A DNA stretch of 54,813 nucleotides, from positions 1-54,813 of the forward strand of contig JAFXBC010000073.1 in NCBI GenBank assembly GCA_017516825.1, given 5' to 3'. Made by a program: the position numbers and the translations under genes. Numbering within the stretch: position 1 is the stretch's first letter; the number at the start of each line of letters is the position of its first letter. The notes under the pieces are model-generated. The model was not told the origin of the DNA. It searched no databases and saw nothing but the letters and a program-made list of their open reading frames with translations. Shown in pieces: positions 1 to 8,097 of this stretch. Source of the stretch: Clostridia bacterium. Lineage in GTDB: Bacteria > Bacillota > Clostridia > Oscillospirales > CAG-382.

Positions 1-3
1 ACT

Positions 4-319
4 TGTCACCCTGAGCGAGGAGGGCGCAATATGCTACGAACAAGCCACCGCAGAATGACCCCCGACGAGTCGAACTTCCGTGAGTGGTGTAAACCCGAGC
101 GGAAGGCAAAAAATGCCTGCATTTTTTGAGGGTATGGGAATGTCTTTCAATACAGCCGTCTCGTTCCCTTTGTTACAATAAACAGTTCTTTACCCTCGGA
201 AAGGTTCATCAAACTCGTTTCATATCCCTTCGCCCTGTAAGCAGGGCTCGGTTTTGCTCCATCCGCTTCGCTCCTTCCGCAAAACTTCGACTCGCCCTTC
301 GGGCTCCCTCAGGATGACA
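4..319. repeat. Dispersed ~320-base element with imperfect terminal inverted repeats, copy A
   Basis: The ends TGTCACCCTGAG and CTCAGGATGACA are inverted repeats with one mismatch. The interior closely matches the element at 30647-30967, including the stretch around 56-135 and the stretch around 176-230. No open frame here looks like a real gene. The structure is that of a non-autonomous MITE-like or REP-like intergenic element. Relatives in rearranged form lie at 7752-7922 and 16310-16490. Confidence 0.75.
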
Positions 320-332
320 CGTAGCCGTTACA

Positions 333-493
333 GTTCCAAAAACGAATTGTCGTTTTTCGCGTCGGCATAGAAAAACCACGCTTAAATCCAAGGCAATGTG
401 CCCCACGCCTCGATCCGAAAGTTCCAAAAACGATTTATCGTTTTTGATGTCGGCATAGCAAAATCACGCTTAAATCCAAAGCAATGCCCCCGA
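333..493. repeat. Two-copy tandem repeat, period 88 bases
   Basis: GTTCCAAAAACGA starts at 333 and again at 421. Both units continue with a small hairpin (AAAAACGA / TCGTTTTT), then GTCGGCATAG and a shared stretch ending near CAATG. The second unit runs up to the -35 box at 495. Nothing here looks coding. A similar AAAAACG-type hairpin plus GTCGG/GTTGG motif recurs near 30440-30550. Confidence 0.7.
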
Positions 494-494
494 C

Positions 495-523
495 TTGACA
501 CCTTCCCCGTTTTATGGTATACT
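495..523 (+). promoter_or_regulatory. Sigma-A promoter of the membrane-protein gene at 544
   Basis: TTGACA at 495-500 and TATACT at 518-523 are separated by 17 bases, with an extended TG (515-516) before the -10. This is near consensus. It sits about 20 bases upstream of the ATG at 544, so the leader is very short. Confidence 0.85.
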
Positions 524-543
524 AAAAGAAAAAGGTGTTTTTC

Positions 544-1248
544 ATGACCTTCAAAACGGAAAAGGGACAATTGGCGTATCAATTCCTGACGGGCATTACC
601 ATCTGCCTGTGGGTATGGTTCTTTCTGCTCACCGTGGCGGTGGCTTTTTTGCCAAGCATGGATACGAGCGGCGATATTCTGGGCTTCTCCCCGCCTACCG
701 CGGCTTTGCTGATGGCGTGCTTCTTCGCCCCCGCGCTTGCGGCGTTGCTGGCTGTCATCCGCCTGATCCGCCGGGTAGTGCGGCTGAAGCGGAGAGGCAC
801 GGAACACAGAACCCGCTCCGTGGTGCTGTTGTGCCTGGAATCCGTAGCATTGTTCTGTTCCCTTGGGGCGTTCCTGCAGTTTTACTTCGACGGCTTGGAC
901 GAACCGGGGCTGATGTTTGGCTGTCTCGGGGTGCTGATCCTTTTGGGGATCGCCGTATTCCACCACTTTGTCAAGGAAGAAAAGCCTATTTATACTGTAA
1001 AGCTTTACAAAAAGAAGTGGTCGGTGATCCTCCTTGTATTGCTGGCCCTGTTCCCTGTCTTCATCCCTGTGAATACCGAGCCTCACGTTTTTTACGGCGG
1101 GCTTGCCCACGACGGGAAGGAATACCACGCCATTGCCTACTCCGTGGCGGTACGCACCGTGGAGGATGAGGTGGTGGATTGGAATATTGCCGTCTTCCCC
1201 TTCAATTACGACGAAGAAACCTACAAAAAGCTGGACAATTTTGAATAA
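544..1248 (+). CDS. Multi-pass membrane protein of unknown function
   Basis: A 234-residue protein with about five predicted membrane segments. One is near the N-terminus (FLTGITICLWVWFFLLTVAV), a pair lies around residues 50-75 and 95-115, and two more follow a short charged loop. The last 55 residues, after KKKWSVILLVLLALFPVFIP, would lie outside or form a small soluble tail. The ATG at 544 was chosen over a GTG at 535 because an AAAAAGG ribosome site ends about 8 bases before it. No family was recognised. It is a single gene between a strong promoter and a bidirectional terminator. Confidence 0.7.
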   Translation: MTFKTEKGQLAYQFLTGITICLWVWFFLLTVAVAFLPSMDTSGDILGFSPPTAALLMACFFAPALAALLAVIRLIRRVVRLKRRGTEHRTRSVVLLCLESVALFCSLGAFLQFYFDGLDEPGLMFGCLGVLILLGIAVFHHFVKEEKPIYTVKLYKKKWSVILLVLLALFPVFIPVNTEPHVFYGGLAHDGKEYHAIAYSVAVRTVEDEVVDWNIAVFPFNYDEETYKKLDNFE

Positions 1249-1250
1249 CA

Positions 1251-1277
1251 AAAAGACCTCAAAGCGAGGTCTTTTTT
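1251..1277. terminator. Bidirectional intrinsic terminator between convergent genes
   Basis: AAAAGACCTC (1251-1260) pairs with GAGGTCTTTT (1266-1275) around a five-base loop. A T-run lies on the plus side and an A-run on the other, so it can serve both converging genes. Confidence 0.85.
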
Positions 1278-1284
1278 GATTTGT

Positions 1285-2127
1285 TTATTCTCCGAAGGTC
1301 ACGGTTTCCGCCCAGGCGAAGATCTGCTCCCGCATGGTCTCCGCATCGGTGAAATGGGTGGCAAACTGGACGATCCACACGCCCTGCTCCGTGGCCATGG
1401 GGAAGAAGAAGCTGTGGAACTCCGTCCCCGCGATCTTGTTGGGGGCCTCGAAATACACCAGCTCCCCGTGGGTCTTGGGATAGACCTGGTCTTCGAAATG
1501 GTAACTTTCGATCAACAGCCCTGCCAGATCCTTTACGGGAAGGCCCTTCAGCTCCCCGAACTCCCCAAAGGGCAAAAATTCCACACAGCAAAGCGCCTCG
1601 GGAGACACGGCGTAAAGCTCAAAGCCTCTCACCCGCTCCTCGGTAAAATCCTCCGTGAGGGTGATGGTCAGCTCCCCTGCGGTGAAGTCCTCTGCGGTGA
1701 TGAGGATATTGCAGACCACAAAAACCGCCAGGGCAAAGGCCACCAAAAACAACAAGACCTTGGCCAGATACTGCACCTTCTGCCCCTTCCGCAGGGTGTT
1801 CCGCTCCTCTGCGGCGTAGCCCTCCAGCTCCCCGTGGAAACGGAAGGAGGGATCCAAGGGAGCGTGTCCCCCGCTGAGTTCGGCCGCCTCGTTGCCGCTG
1901 GGAAGCTCGCAATAATCGTAAACCTTCTTTTTGTTCCCCACGAATACCCGGGAAAGCTTTTCCCCGATGGAGAAGGTCACCGTCTCACCGTTGCCCACAG
2001 TCCCAAGCTTGCGGCAAGGGGTGGTGCCGAAGGTGACGTCGCCGCCTTCCCAATCCTCGATATAGACCACGTCTCTTCTGTTCTTCCCCCAGAAGGAAGC
2101 TTCTCTGCGAATGGTCAGATCTCTCAT
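1285..2127 (-). CDS. Single-pass membrane protein of unknown function
   Basis: A 280-residue protein. The first ~120 residues are soluble and probably cytoplasmic. One strong membrane segment follows (VLLFLVAFALAVFVVCNILI, about residues 122-143), then a ~135-residue outer domain. The ATG at 2127 follows a GGAG site nine bases upstream; an in-frame TTG two codons earlier is less well placed. No enzyme motif or known domain was recognised. It converges with the upstream membrane-protein gene, sharing its terminator, and is divergent from the regulator at 2256. Confidence 0.7.
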   Translation of the reverse strand: MRDLTIRREASFWGKNRRDVVYIEDWEGGDVTFGTTPCRKLGTVGNGETVTFSIGEKLSRVFVGNKKKVYDYCELPSGNEAAELSGGHAPLDPSFRFHGELEGYAAEERNTLRKGQKVQYLAKVLLFLVAFALAVFVVCNILITAEDFTAGELTITLTEDFTEERVRGFELYAVSPEALCCVEFLPFGEFGELKGLPVKDLAGLLIESYHFEDQVYPKTHGELVYFEAPNKIAGTEFHSFFFPMATEQGVWIVQFATHFTDAETMREQIFAWAETVTFGE

Positions 2128-2197
2128 ACGCAAATTCTCCTTTTTTCTTTATTTTACCATAAGGACGGTTCTTTTGCAAGAGCGGAGAATAAAAAAC

Positions 2198-2226
2198 TTT
2201 ACAATTCCCAAAACCTGTGTTATACT
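2198..2226 (+). promoter_or_regulatory. Promoter of the first regulator-kinase pair
   Basis: TTTACA at 2198-2203, a 17-base spacer, an extended TG and TATACT at 2221-2226. The -10 half lies inside the 96-base block shared with the second cassette; the -35 half does not. Confidence 0.8.
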
Positions 2227-2305
2227 ACCTCCGAAAAGAACCACGGAGGCAGAGCATGACCTATCACATCGCCCTTTGCGACGACGACGCCGTTCAGAGA
2301 GAATA
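2210..2305 (+). repeat. 96-base block nearly identical to 8052-8147
   Basis: The block covers the -10 box, the ribosome site (GGAGG at 2245-2249) and the first ~17 codons of the response-regulator gene. It matches 8052-8147 with a single difference (T at 2230, A at 8072). Outside the block the two cassettes are clearly diverged in both directions. This fits recent gene conversion or strong local constraint. Confidence 0.9.
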
Positions 2306-2966
2306 TCTGGAGCAGAAGCTTTCCCTGTTTGCGGAGGCGCGGCAGGTGGAATTCGTTTTTACCCATTTCCCCTCCGCGGAGGCGTTTTTGTTCCATTATC
2401 GGGAAAACCGCAATACGGATCTGCTGTTTTTGGACATTGAAATGGCAAAGATGAACGGCATCGATCTGGCCAAGACCCTGCGGGAGGAGGGCTCTCCTCT
2501 GCAGATCGTCTTCATCACCGGCTACCCCGATTACGTGGGGCAGGGCTACGACGTGGAGGCCTTGCATTACCTCCTCAAGCCGGTGGGTATCGAAAAGCTG
2601 TTTGAGGTCTGCCACCGTTTCCTGAAGACGATGGAGGAACAGCCCCGCTTTTTCCTGTTCTCCTTGGGGAAGGAAGTGGTGCGCCTGTACGAAAAGGAGA
2701 TCCTTTACGGAGAATCGGAAGGGCATTACGTGATCTTGCACACCAAAACGGAGGATCTGAAGCTCCGTATGACCGTGCCGGAATTGGAAAAAGCGTTGGG
2801 AAAGGGCTTCTTCCGGGTCAGCCGTTCCTTCGTGGTGAACCTCCGCTACGTGACGCGGATCGCCAAAACGGAGGTGCTGTTGGAAAACGGTGCGTCCATC
2901 CCCTTGGGGAAGGGCTTGTTTGACGAGGCCAATCGGGCGTTGATCGCCTTTTTAAGGGAGCTTTGA
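2256..2966 (+). CDS. LytTR-family response regulator, cassette 1
   Basis: A 236-residue cytoplasmic two-component regulator. The N-terminal receiver domain has the acidic cluster C8-D9-D10-D11, phospho-acceptor D60 in the LFLDIEM motif, T88 and K108 (LLKPVG). The LytTR DNA-binding domain occupies roughly 140-236, with the typical SRSFVVNL stretch. The ATG follows GGAGG by six bases. The gene ends two bases before the kinase start, so both are made from the promoter at 2198. By family it should bind paired imperfect direct repeats; the likely targets are its own cassette and the exporters downstream. The first 18 residues are identical to the regulator at 8098, although the rest is not. Confidence 0.93.
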   Translation: MTYHIALCDDDAVQREYLEQKLSLFAEARQVEFVFTHFPSAEAFLFHYRENRNTDLLFLDIEMAKMNGIDLAKTLREEGSPLQIVFITGYPDYVGQGYDVEALHYLLKPVGIEKLFEVCHRFLKTMEEQPRFFLFSLGKEVVRLYEKEILYGESEGHYVILHTKTEDLKLRMTVPELEKALGKGFFRVSRSFVVNLRYVTRIAKTEVLLENGASIPLGKGLFDEANRALIAFLREL

Positions 2967-2968
2967 GT

Positions 2969-3616
2969 ATGAGCAAACGCAGTGAAAAAAAGCTTGCCGC
3001 CTTCCAGAACGCCGTGCTTGAACAGCATTACGCGGAGGTGGAGAATATGTACCGCAAGATGCGTACCTGGCGGCACGATTACCATAACCACATCCAGGCC
3101 CTGTCGGCGTATCTGGATCAGGGAGAGATCGAAAAGGCCAAGGCCTATCTGTCGGAGATCCACGACACCCTCACCAAGGTGGACACGGTGCTGAAAACGG
3201 GCAACACCATGGCGGACGCCATTCTCAACAGCAAGATCTCCCTGATGAACGCCATGGAGATCCCCGTGGATGCCACCGCAAGGGTGCCCGCCGTTCTTTC
3301 GGTGCGGGATATCGACCTGTGCGTCATCATCGGAAATTTGCTGGACAACGCCATGGAGGCCTGCGCGAAGCTCCCCGCGGGGAGCCGCTTTATCCGCATC
3401 TACATCAACGTGAAGGGGTCTCATCTGTACCTGTCCTTTACCAATTCCGCAGGGAAAAAGCAGGAAAAGGTGGGAACGCTGTTCCGCTCCACCAAGGGAG
3501 CCCACGGCGGGATCGGATTGTCGAGAGTGGATAGCCTGGTCTCCCAATACGGGGGCTACGTTACCCGTGCCTCCGAGGACGGCGGATACACCACCGAGGT
3601 CATTTTACCCCTTTGA
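2969..3616 (+). CDS. GHKL histidine kinase without sensor domain, cassette 1
   Basis: A 215-residue AgrC-type kinase. It has the phosphorylation box RHDYHNH (H36), an N-box near VIIGNLLDNAMEAC and a glycine-rich end (HGGIGLSRV). No membrane segment or extracellular sensor is present. Only about 30 residues of probable coiled coil precede the active His, and the response-regulator stop codon lies two bases upstream, so no longer N-terminus is possible. Kinases of this family usually carry five to seven N-terminal membrane helices. The input must therefore be cytoplasmic or come from a partner, possibly the ABC exporters that follow. A terminator lies right after the gene. Confidence 0.92.
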   Translation: MSKRSEKKLAAFQNAVLEQHYAEVENMYRKMRTWRHDYHNHIQALSAYLDQGEIEKAKAYLSEIHDTLTKVDTVLKTGNTMADAILNSKISLMNAMEIPVDATARVPAVLSVRDIDLCVIIGNLLDNAMEACAKLPAGSRFIRIYINVKGSHLYLSFTNSAGKKQEKVGTLFRSTKGAHGGIGLSRVDSLVSQYGGYVTRASEDGGYTTEVILPL

Positions 3617-3624
3617 ACCGAAAT

Positions 3625-3660
3625 GCGCGGGATTTTTGTGCCAAAAATCCTGCGTTTTTT
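3625..3660 (+). terminator. Intrinsic terminator or attenuator after kinase 1
   Basis: GCGCGGGATTTTTG pairs with CAAAAATCCTGCGT (two G-U pairs) across a TGC loop, followed by six T. It separates the regulator-kinase transcript from the exporter genes. An equivalent but unrelated hairpin follows kinase 2. Confidence 0.75.
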
Positions 3661-3698
3661 GCCAAAACGCCCCACCGCGGGAGAAACTATGCTATGCT
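3652..3698 (+). promoter_or_regulatory. Possible activated promoter of the first exporter pair
   Basis: Two overlapping TATGCT boxes (3688-3693 and 3693-3698) have no recognisable -35. A dyad, GCGTTTT (3652-3658) with AAAACGC (3664-3670), sits where an activator would bind. The absence of a -35 beside an operator-like dyad suggests activator dependence, plausibly on the LytTR regulator. This is inference; part of the dyad also belongs to the terminator T-run. Confidence 0.35.
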
Positions 3699-3726
3699 GA
3701 AGCCACTTCGAAAGGGAGGTGTCTGA

Positions 3727-5574
3727 ATGGCAAAAGACAAGAAACAAAAAGAACCCCGCCGCGTACCGAAATACGGGATGTGGACCTGTATCAAATGGCT
3801 TGCTTCCAAGCTGTGGGAATGGGACCGCGCCGCCGCCATCTGCTGTATCGCCGCCGTGCCCTTGGCGCTGGTGCTGTACGGGCTGGGGCTGTACGTCCCC
3901 ACCGCCACGCTGAACGTATTGGAAACGGCAGACGGATTCCGCACGGTGGCACTCACCGTGACCACCCTCCTGGTCACCCAGCTTTTCTTCCGCTTGCTGA
4001 AAACGGTGGTGGACGATCTGCGGGGGCTGGCCTACCACGACGGTGCCATGCGGTTCTATTACGCCATCACCAAGAAGGGGGCATCCGACGATTTTTATTT
4101 GGACCTGGACAGGGAATATCTCACCTGCAGACGGCGCGCCTTTGACGTGCTGCGGAACAGCGCGGACGGCTCCCCCACCCATTACCTGCTGGACGGGGTC
4201 AACGCTTTGGTGAACGTGCTGTGCTTTGTGATGTTCGGCTCGGTGATCTCCCTGCTGCACCCCGCCATCCTGCTGCTGTTGGTGGCAGGCTCCCTGGTGA
4301 CCCACTTCTTGCAAAAGCGGCAGCAGAACCGCAACCACGCCAAGGTGGATGAGCAAACGGCGGTGAACAAGAAGATCAATTACCTGGCCTGGAACCTTTC
4401 CGCAAATTCCGCCCCCGGGAAGGATATCCGCCTTTACGGCATGACCTCCTTCTTCGATTCCCGGGGGAAGAAGCTGCTCAAGGAGCATATCCGCTTATTG
4501 AAATACCGCCAGAACAACCAATCGGTGGTCACCGTGGGTACCCACTTGATCACCGCTTTGCGGGACGGTGTGGCCTACGCCGTTTTGATCTACGCCGCCG
4601 TGGAGGGCAGAGTGACCCCGGGGGAGTTCGTTCTGTACTTCTCCGCCATCTCCCAGATGTCCGGCTTCATCGGCGGGATCATCGGGTATTTCGGTTCCTT
4701 CCACGAAATGAAGCTGAAGACCTCCGATTGTATCGAATACTTAGAAGAGGATCACAACCGTTTGCGCCGCGAGGGCGGGATCCCCAAGCCCGAGGGCAGA
4801 CCTCTTTCCGTGGAGTTCAAAAACGTGACCTTCAAATACCCCGAAGGGGACAAGAACGTGCTGGAAAACGTGAGCTTCAAAATGGAAGCCGGGGAAAAGA
4901 TCTCCCTAGTGGGGCTCAACGGCGCAGGCAAGACCACTCTCACATGGCTGATGTGCGGCCTGCTCCTCCCCGACCGGGGTGAGGTGCTGATCGACGGGCA
5001 TTCGGTGTACGAATATAACCGTGAGGATCTTTACAGCCTGTTCTCCCTTCTGCCCCAGCGGTATACCATCCTCCCCACCTCCATTGCGGAAAACGTGGCC
5101 ATGGCGGACAGGAAGGACGTGGACGAAGCCCGTCTTTGGAGCGCCCTGGAGACCGCAGGCATCGCGGACAGGATCCGCCGCCTCCCCCAAGGGGTGGAAA
5201 CGGGGATGAGCAAGGAGTTCGACGCCCAAGCGGTGAATCTTTCCGGGGGCGAGATGCAAAAGCTTCTGCTGGCAAGAGCCCTTTACCACCGTGCCCCCAT
5301 TATGATCTTAGACGAGCCCACGGCGGCTCTTGACCCCATCGCGGAGCACGAGATGTATCTGAAATACAACGAGATTTCGGAGAATACCACCTCCGTGTTC
5401 ATCTCCCACCGCCTGGCCTCCGCCCGCTTCTGCGACCGTATCTACCTGCTGGACGGGGCAAGATTTGCGGAATGCGGCACCCACGAGGAGCTGATGGCAA
5501 AGGGCGGGAAATACAAGGAGCTGTTTGACATTCAGAGCAAATACTATAAGGAGGATGCGGCGAATGAAAGCTGA
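3727..5574 (+). CDS. ABC exporter half-transporter (TMD-NBD), cassette 1 A
   Basis: A 615-residue fused exporter subunit. The membrane domain has about six helices over residues 40-330. The ATPase domain follows, with Walker A GLNGAGKTT (K402), the Q-loop in LLPQRYTIL, signature LSGGE (505-509), Walker B with D529-E530 and switch H561. All catalytic residues are present. An AGGGAGG site lies seven bases before the ATG. Its stop overlaps the next gene by 11 bases, so the two probably form a heterodimer. Substrate is unknown. It most resembles the third exporter gene (9642), including the shared C-terminal pattern MAKGG.Y..LF.IQSKYY. Peptide or lipid export is the usual role of the fold. Confidence 0.9.
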   Translation: MAKDKKQKEPRRVPKYGMWTCIKWLASKLWEWDRAAAICCIAAVPLALVLYGLGLYVPTATLNVLETADGFRTVALTVTTLLVTQLFFRLLKTVVDDLRGLAYHDGAMRFYYAITKKGASDDFYLDLDREYLTCRRRAFDVLRNSADGSPTHYLLDGVNALVNVLCFVMFGSVISLLHPAILLLLVAGSLVTHFLQKRQQNRNHAKVDEQTAVNKKINYLAWNLSANSAPGKDIRLYGMTSFFDSRGKKLLKEHIRLLKYRQNNQSVVTVGTHLITALRDGVAYAVLIYAAVEGRVTPGEFVLYFSAISQMSGFIGGIIGYFGSFHEMKLKTSDCIEYLEEDHNRLRREGGIPKPEGRPLSVEFKNVTFKYPEGDKNVLENVSFKMEAGEKISLVGLNGAGKTTLTWLMCGLLLPDRGEVLIDGHSVYEYNREDLYSLFSLLPQRYTILPTSIAENVAMADRKDVDEARLWSALETAGIADRIRRLPQGVETGMSKEFDAQAVNLSGGEMQKLLLARALYHRAPIMILDEPTAALDPIAEHEMYLKYNEISENTTSVFISHRLASARFCDRIYLLDGARFAECGTHEELMAKGGKYKELFDIQSKYYKEDAANES

Positions 5575-7408
5575 AAAAAGAACCCTCCGTGAGGATCTGA
5601 AGCTGATCCTCAAGGGCTACAAGCTGCTGTTTGAGATCTGCCCTGCCGGCATGGTGTGGCGGACGGTGAACTGCATCACCCAGCAGATCCGGCCCTATTT
5701 CTCCCTGTATATGTCCGCCCTGATCATCAACGCCATGGCGGCGGGAGCGGAGCTGAAGGAATTGCTCTTATTGGCGGCGGTCACCGTGCTGGGGATGCTG
5801 TTTTTGAACCTTTCCATGCACCTCATTTCCCGCAAGGCGGAGGAGACGGAAAGCATCCAATGGAATCTCAACGAGCTGTATCTGCTGAAGGTGCAATGTA
5901 AGATGCAGTACAAGCATTTCGAGGACCCCAAGACCGCCCTTCTGCGGCAGACCATCCGCAACCACGCCAACTACGGCGGCCACGGGCTTTCCAGGCTGTA
6001 CTGGACGTATTGGAGCTGGCTTTCCGCGGTGATCAACCTGATCTTTTCCCTGTCCCTCACGATCTCCATGTTCCGCATGGTGGACGGTAGGAATCTGACG
6101 GGCTTCCCCGCCTTTGTAAACTCTCCCCTGTCGGGGCTGTTGATCCTGGGCGTTATTCTGGGGAACGTGCTGTTCCAGCTTTGGCGGATCAAGAAATTCG
6201 ACCTGAAGACCACCGAGGAATGGAACGATTTCAACACCCGCTTTGCCCACAGCAACGCCTTTATGCACGGGGAAAAGCCGGACGTGAAGGTCTTCGGCGC
6301 GGTGGGATTCACCCTGTCCCGCAGTGAACGGGTGCTGGCGGATCGGGGGTATATCCGCAAGCTTTTTAAGATCGGAACCACAAGCAACCTGCTTTCCCAT
6401 TGCGTGGCGGCGGTGATGAATCTGTGCCTTGCCCTGTACGTGGGGGCGAAGGCCTTCATCGGCGTCTTCGGCATCGGTGATTTCGTGCTGTATCTGGGCA
6501 CGGTGGAAAAGTTCGTATACGCCGTCTCCGAGCTGGGCAGTTCCTTGGGGATCCTGCGGATCAACAACGTGTATATGGAGGAGCTGTTCGGCTATATCGA
6601 CCTTCCCGACGATATGTACAAGGGCACCCTTTCCGTGGAAAAGCGGGACGACAACCGCTTTGAGATCGAGTTCCGTGACGTGTCCTTCAAGTACCCCGGG
6701 GCAGAGGAATACGCCTTGCGGCATATCAATTTCAAGTTCCGTTTGGGAGAACGCCTGGCCTTCGTGGGGATGAACGGCTCGGGAAAGACCACCTTCATCA
6801 AGCTTCTCTGCCGTCTCTACGATCCCACGGAGGGGACGATCCTCTTAAACGGCATCGATATCACCCGCTACGATTACGACCAGTATTTGTCCCTGTTCTC
6901 CGTGGTGTTCCAGGATTTCCACCTGTTCGCCTTCTCCTTGGGAGAAAACGTGGCGGCAAGTGAGGACTACGACCCCGCACGGGTGAGGGAGGCCTTGGAA
7001 AAGGCGGGCTTCGGCAACCGTCTTGAGGAGCTGGAAAAGGGGACGGAGACCTACCTTGGCCGCGGCTACGACGAATCGGGCATAGACGTTTCCGGCGGGG
7101 AGGCTCAGAAGATCGCTCTGGCAAGAGCTCTTTACAAGGACGCCCCCTTCTTCATCTTGGACGAGCCCACGGCGGCTTTGGATCCCATCGCCGAGGCGGA
7201 GGTTTACAGCCGCTTCGACACCGTTGCGGGGGACAAAACGGCGGTGTTTATCTCCCACCGTCTTTCCTCCTGTAAGTTCTGCCATAACATCGCCGTGTTC
7301 CATGGGGGCGAGATGATCCAGTACGGCAGTCACGACGACCTGGTTGCCGACGAAAACGGGCAGTATTACAAACTCTGGCACGCCCAGGCACAGTACTATA
7401 CGGAGTAA
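5564..7408 (+). CDS. ABC exporter half-transporter (TMD-NBD), cassette 1 B
   Basis: A 614-residue partner subunit with six expected membrane helices and then an ATPase domain. The domain has Walker A GMNGSGKTT (K408), Q-loop VVFQDFHLF, signature VSGGE, Walker B D533-E534 and switch H565. The ATG at 5564 lies nine bases after AAGGAGG and inside the end of the preceding gene, so translation is coupled. Its C-terminal stretch GSHDDLVADENGQY and the WHAQAQYY ending are shared with the gene at 11452, showing that the pair, not single genes, was duplicated. A terminator follows immediately. Confidence 0.9.
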   Translation: MKAEKRTLREDLKLILKGYKLLFEICPAGMVWRTVNCITQQIRPYFSLYMSALIINAMAAGAELKELLLLAAVTVLGMLFLNLSMHLISRKAEETESIQWNLNELYLLKVQCKMQYKHFEDPKTALLRQTIRNHANYGGHGLSRLYWTYWSWLSAVINLIFSLSLTISMFRMVDGRNLTGFPAFVNSPLSGLLILGVILGNVLFQLWRIKKFDLKTTEEWNDFNTRFAHSNAFMHGEKPDVKVFGAVGFTLSRSERVLADRGYIRKLFKIGTTSNLLSHCVAAVMNLCLALYVGAKAFIGVFGIGDFVLYLGTVEKFVYAVSELGSSLGILRINNVYMEELFGYIDLPDDMYKGTLSVEKRDDNRFEIEFRDVSFKYPGAEEYALRHINFKFRLGERLAFVGMNGSGKTTFIKLLCRLYDPTEGTILLNGIDITRYDYDQYLSLFSVVFQDFHLFAFSLGENVAASEDYDPARVREALEKAGFGNRLEELEKGTETYLGRGYDESGIDVSGGEAQKIALARALYKDAPFFILDEPTAALDPIAEAEVYSRFDTVAGDKTAVFISHRLSSCKFCHNIAVFHGGEMIQYGSHDDLVADENGQYYKLWHAQAQYYTE

Positions 7409-7413
7409 GAACC

Positions 7414-7445
7414 CAAGCCTTCCCGACGGGAGGGCTTGATTTTTT
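7414..7445 (+). terminator. Terminator of cassette 1
   Basis: CAAGCCTTCCC and GGGAGGGCTTG form a stem with one T-G pair and a GAC loop, followed by a T-run at 7440-7445. Confidence 0.85.
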
Positions 7446-7541
7446 GCCATACTCCGTGGGAGAGGTATGGTTTGTTCTTTACATAGAGAATGTAAGTTTA
7501 CGTAAGGAAGGGTTGGATCAGACTCTTACGAGACCCCTGAC

Positions 7542-7922
7542 GGTTTTGCTTTCCAAAATTGCTGTGTAAGACAGAACCCCATCCAAAACTCCGGGGCAAT
7601 TTTGAAAAGCAAAACTTCGACTCCACAGGCTTTCAAGGCGTTGGATAAACCCATTGCGTCATACCACGCCTGCTCCGCTCAGGGTGACAAAAGACGAGGG
7701 GTTGAATCTATGCGTAGCTTTGTAAGGCATAAGCCCAACCTCTCCTTGTGACGTCATCCTGAGCAAGTGCGGAATGTAGTTGTTATGGCTACAATGGAGA
7801 CCTTTTTCCGCACGCGTCGAAGTTTTGCGGAGAAGAAAAGGCGTAGCCGTTCGGAGCAAAACCGCCGCAGGCGGGATCTCCTCTGAGTCTGATGTACCCT
7901 TTCCAAATGCAAAGAACTGTTT
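7542..7922. repeat. Gene-free spacer with hairpin and rearranged copy of the 320-base element
   Basis: A long imperfect inverted repeat (GGTTTTGC near 7542 with GCAAAAC near 7609) is followed by a head module starting CGTCATCCTGAGC at 7752. A segment at about 7818-7922 is the reverse complement of the interior of the element at 4-319 (GTCGAAGTTTTGCGG through AAAGAACTGTTTTAT). So copy C is built of modules in a different order and orientation. No gene is seen between 7409 and 8097. Confidence 0.6.
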
Positions 7923-7951
7923 TATACGCTACAGGTAAATAGGTTACAACG

Positions 7952-7998
7952 GCGAAGAATATCCTTGCCTCGTCCAAAACCGCCGCCTTCGGTCCCGG
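7952..7998. repeat. Short dispersed repeat, also at 25838-25885
   Basis: GCGAAGAATATCCTTGCCT followed by AACCGCCGCCTTCGGT. The reverse complement of 25838-25885 carries the same words with a few changes. It lies about 40 bases upstream of the second cassette promoter. Confidence 0.7.
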
Positions 7999-8039
7999 GC
8001 GTGCCCCCTCCTCTCATCCCGCAAAACCCATCCTCCATC

Positions 8040-8068
8040 TTGCTTTTTTCAAAAACCTGTGTTATACT
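8040..8068 (+). promoter_or_regulatory. Promoter of the second regulator-kinase pair
   Basis: TTGCTT at 8040-8045, a 17-base spacer, TG and TATACT at 8063-8068. The -10 side is in the block shared with cassette 1, while the -35 differs, so the two promoters may differ in strength. Confidence 0.75.
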
Positions 8069-8097
8069 ACCACCGAAAAGAACCACGGAGGCAGAGC

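Noticed and set aside
4..319. Insertion sequence with transposase
   Set aside because: The ends are inverted repeats, but no transposase frame is present in this or the other copy. It is kept as a non-autonomous repeat.
3631..3670. Two adjacent dyads 21 bases apart read as a paired LytTR operator
   Set aside because: The first dyad is better explained as the stem of an intrinsic terminator with a T-run. Only the second is kept, with low confidence, as a possible site.
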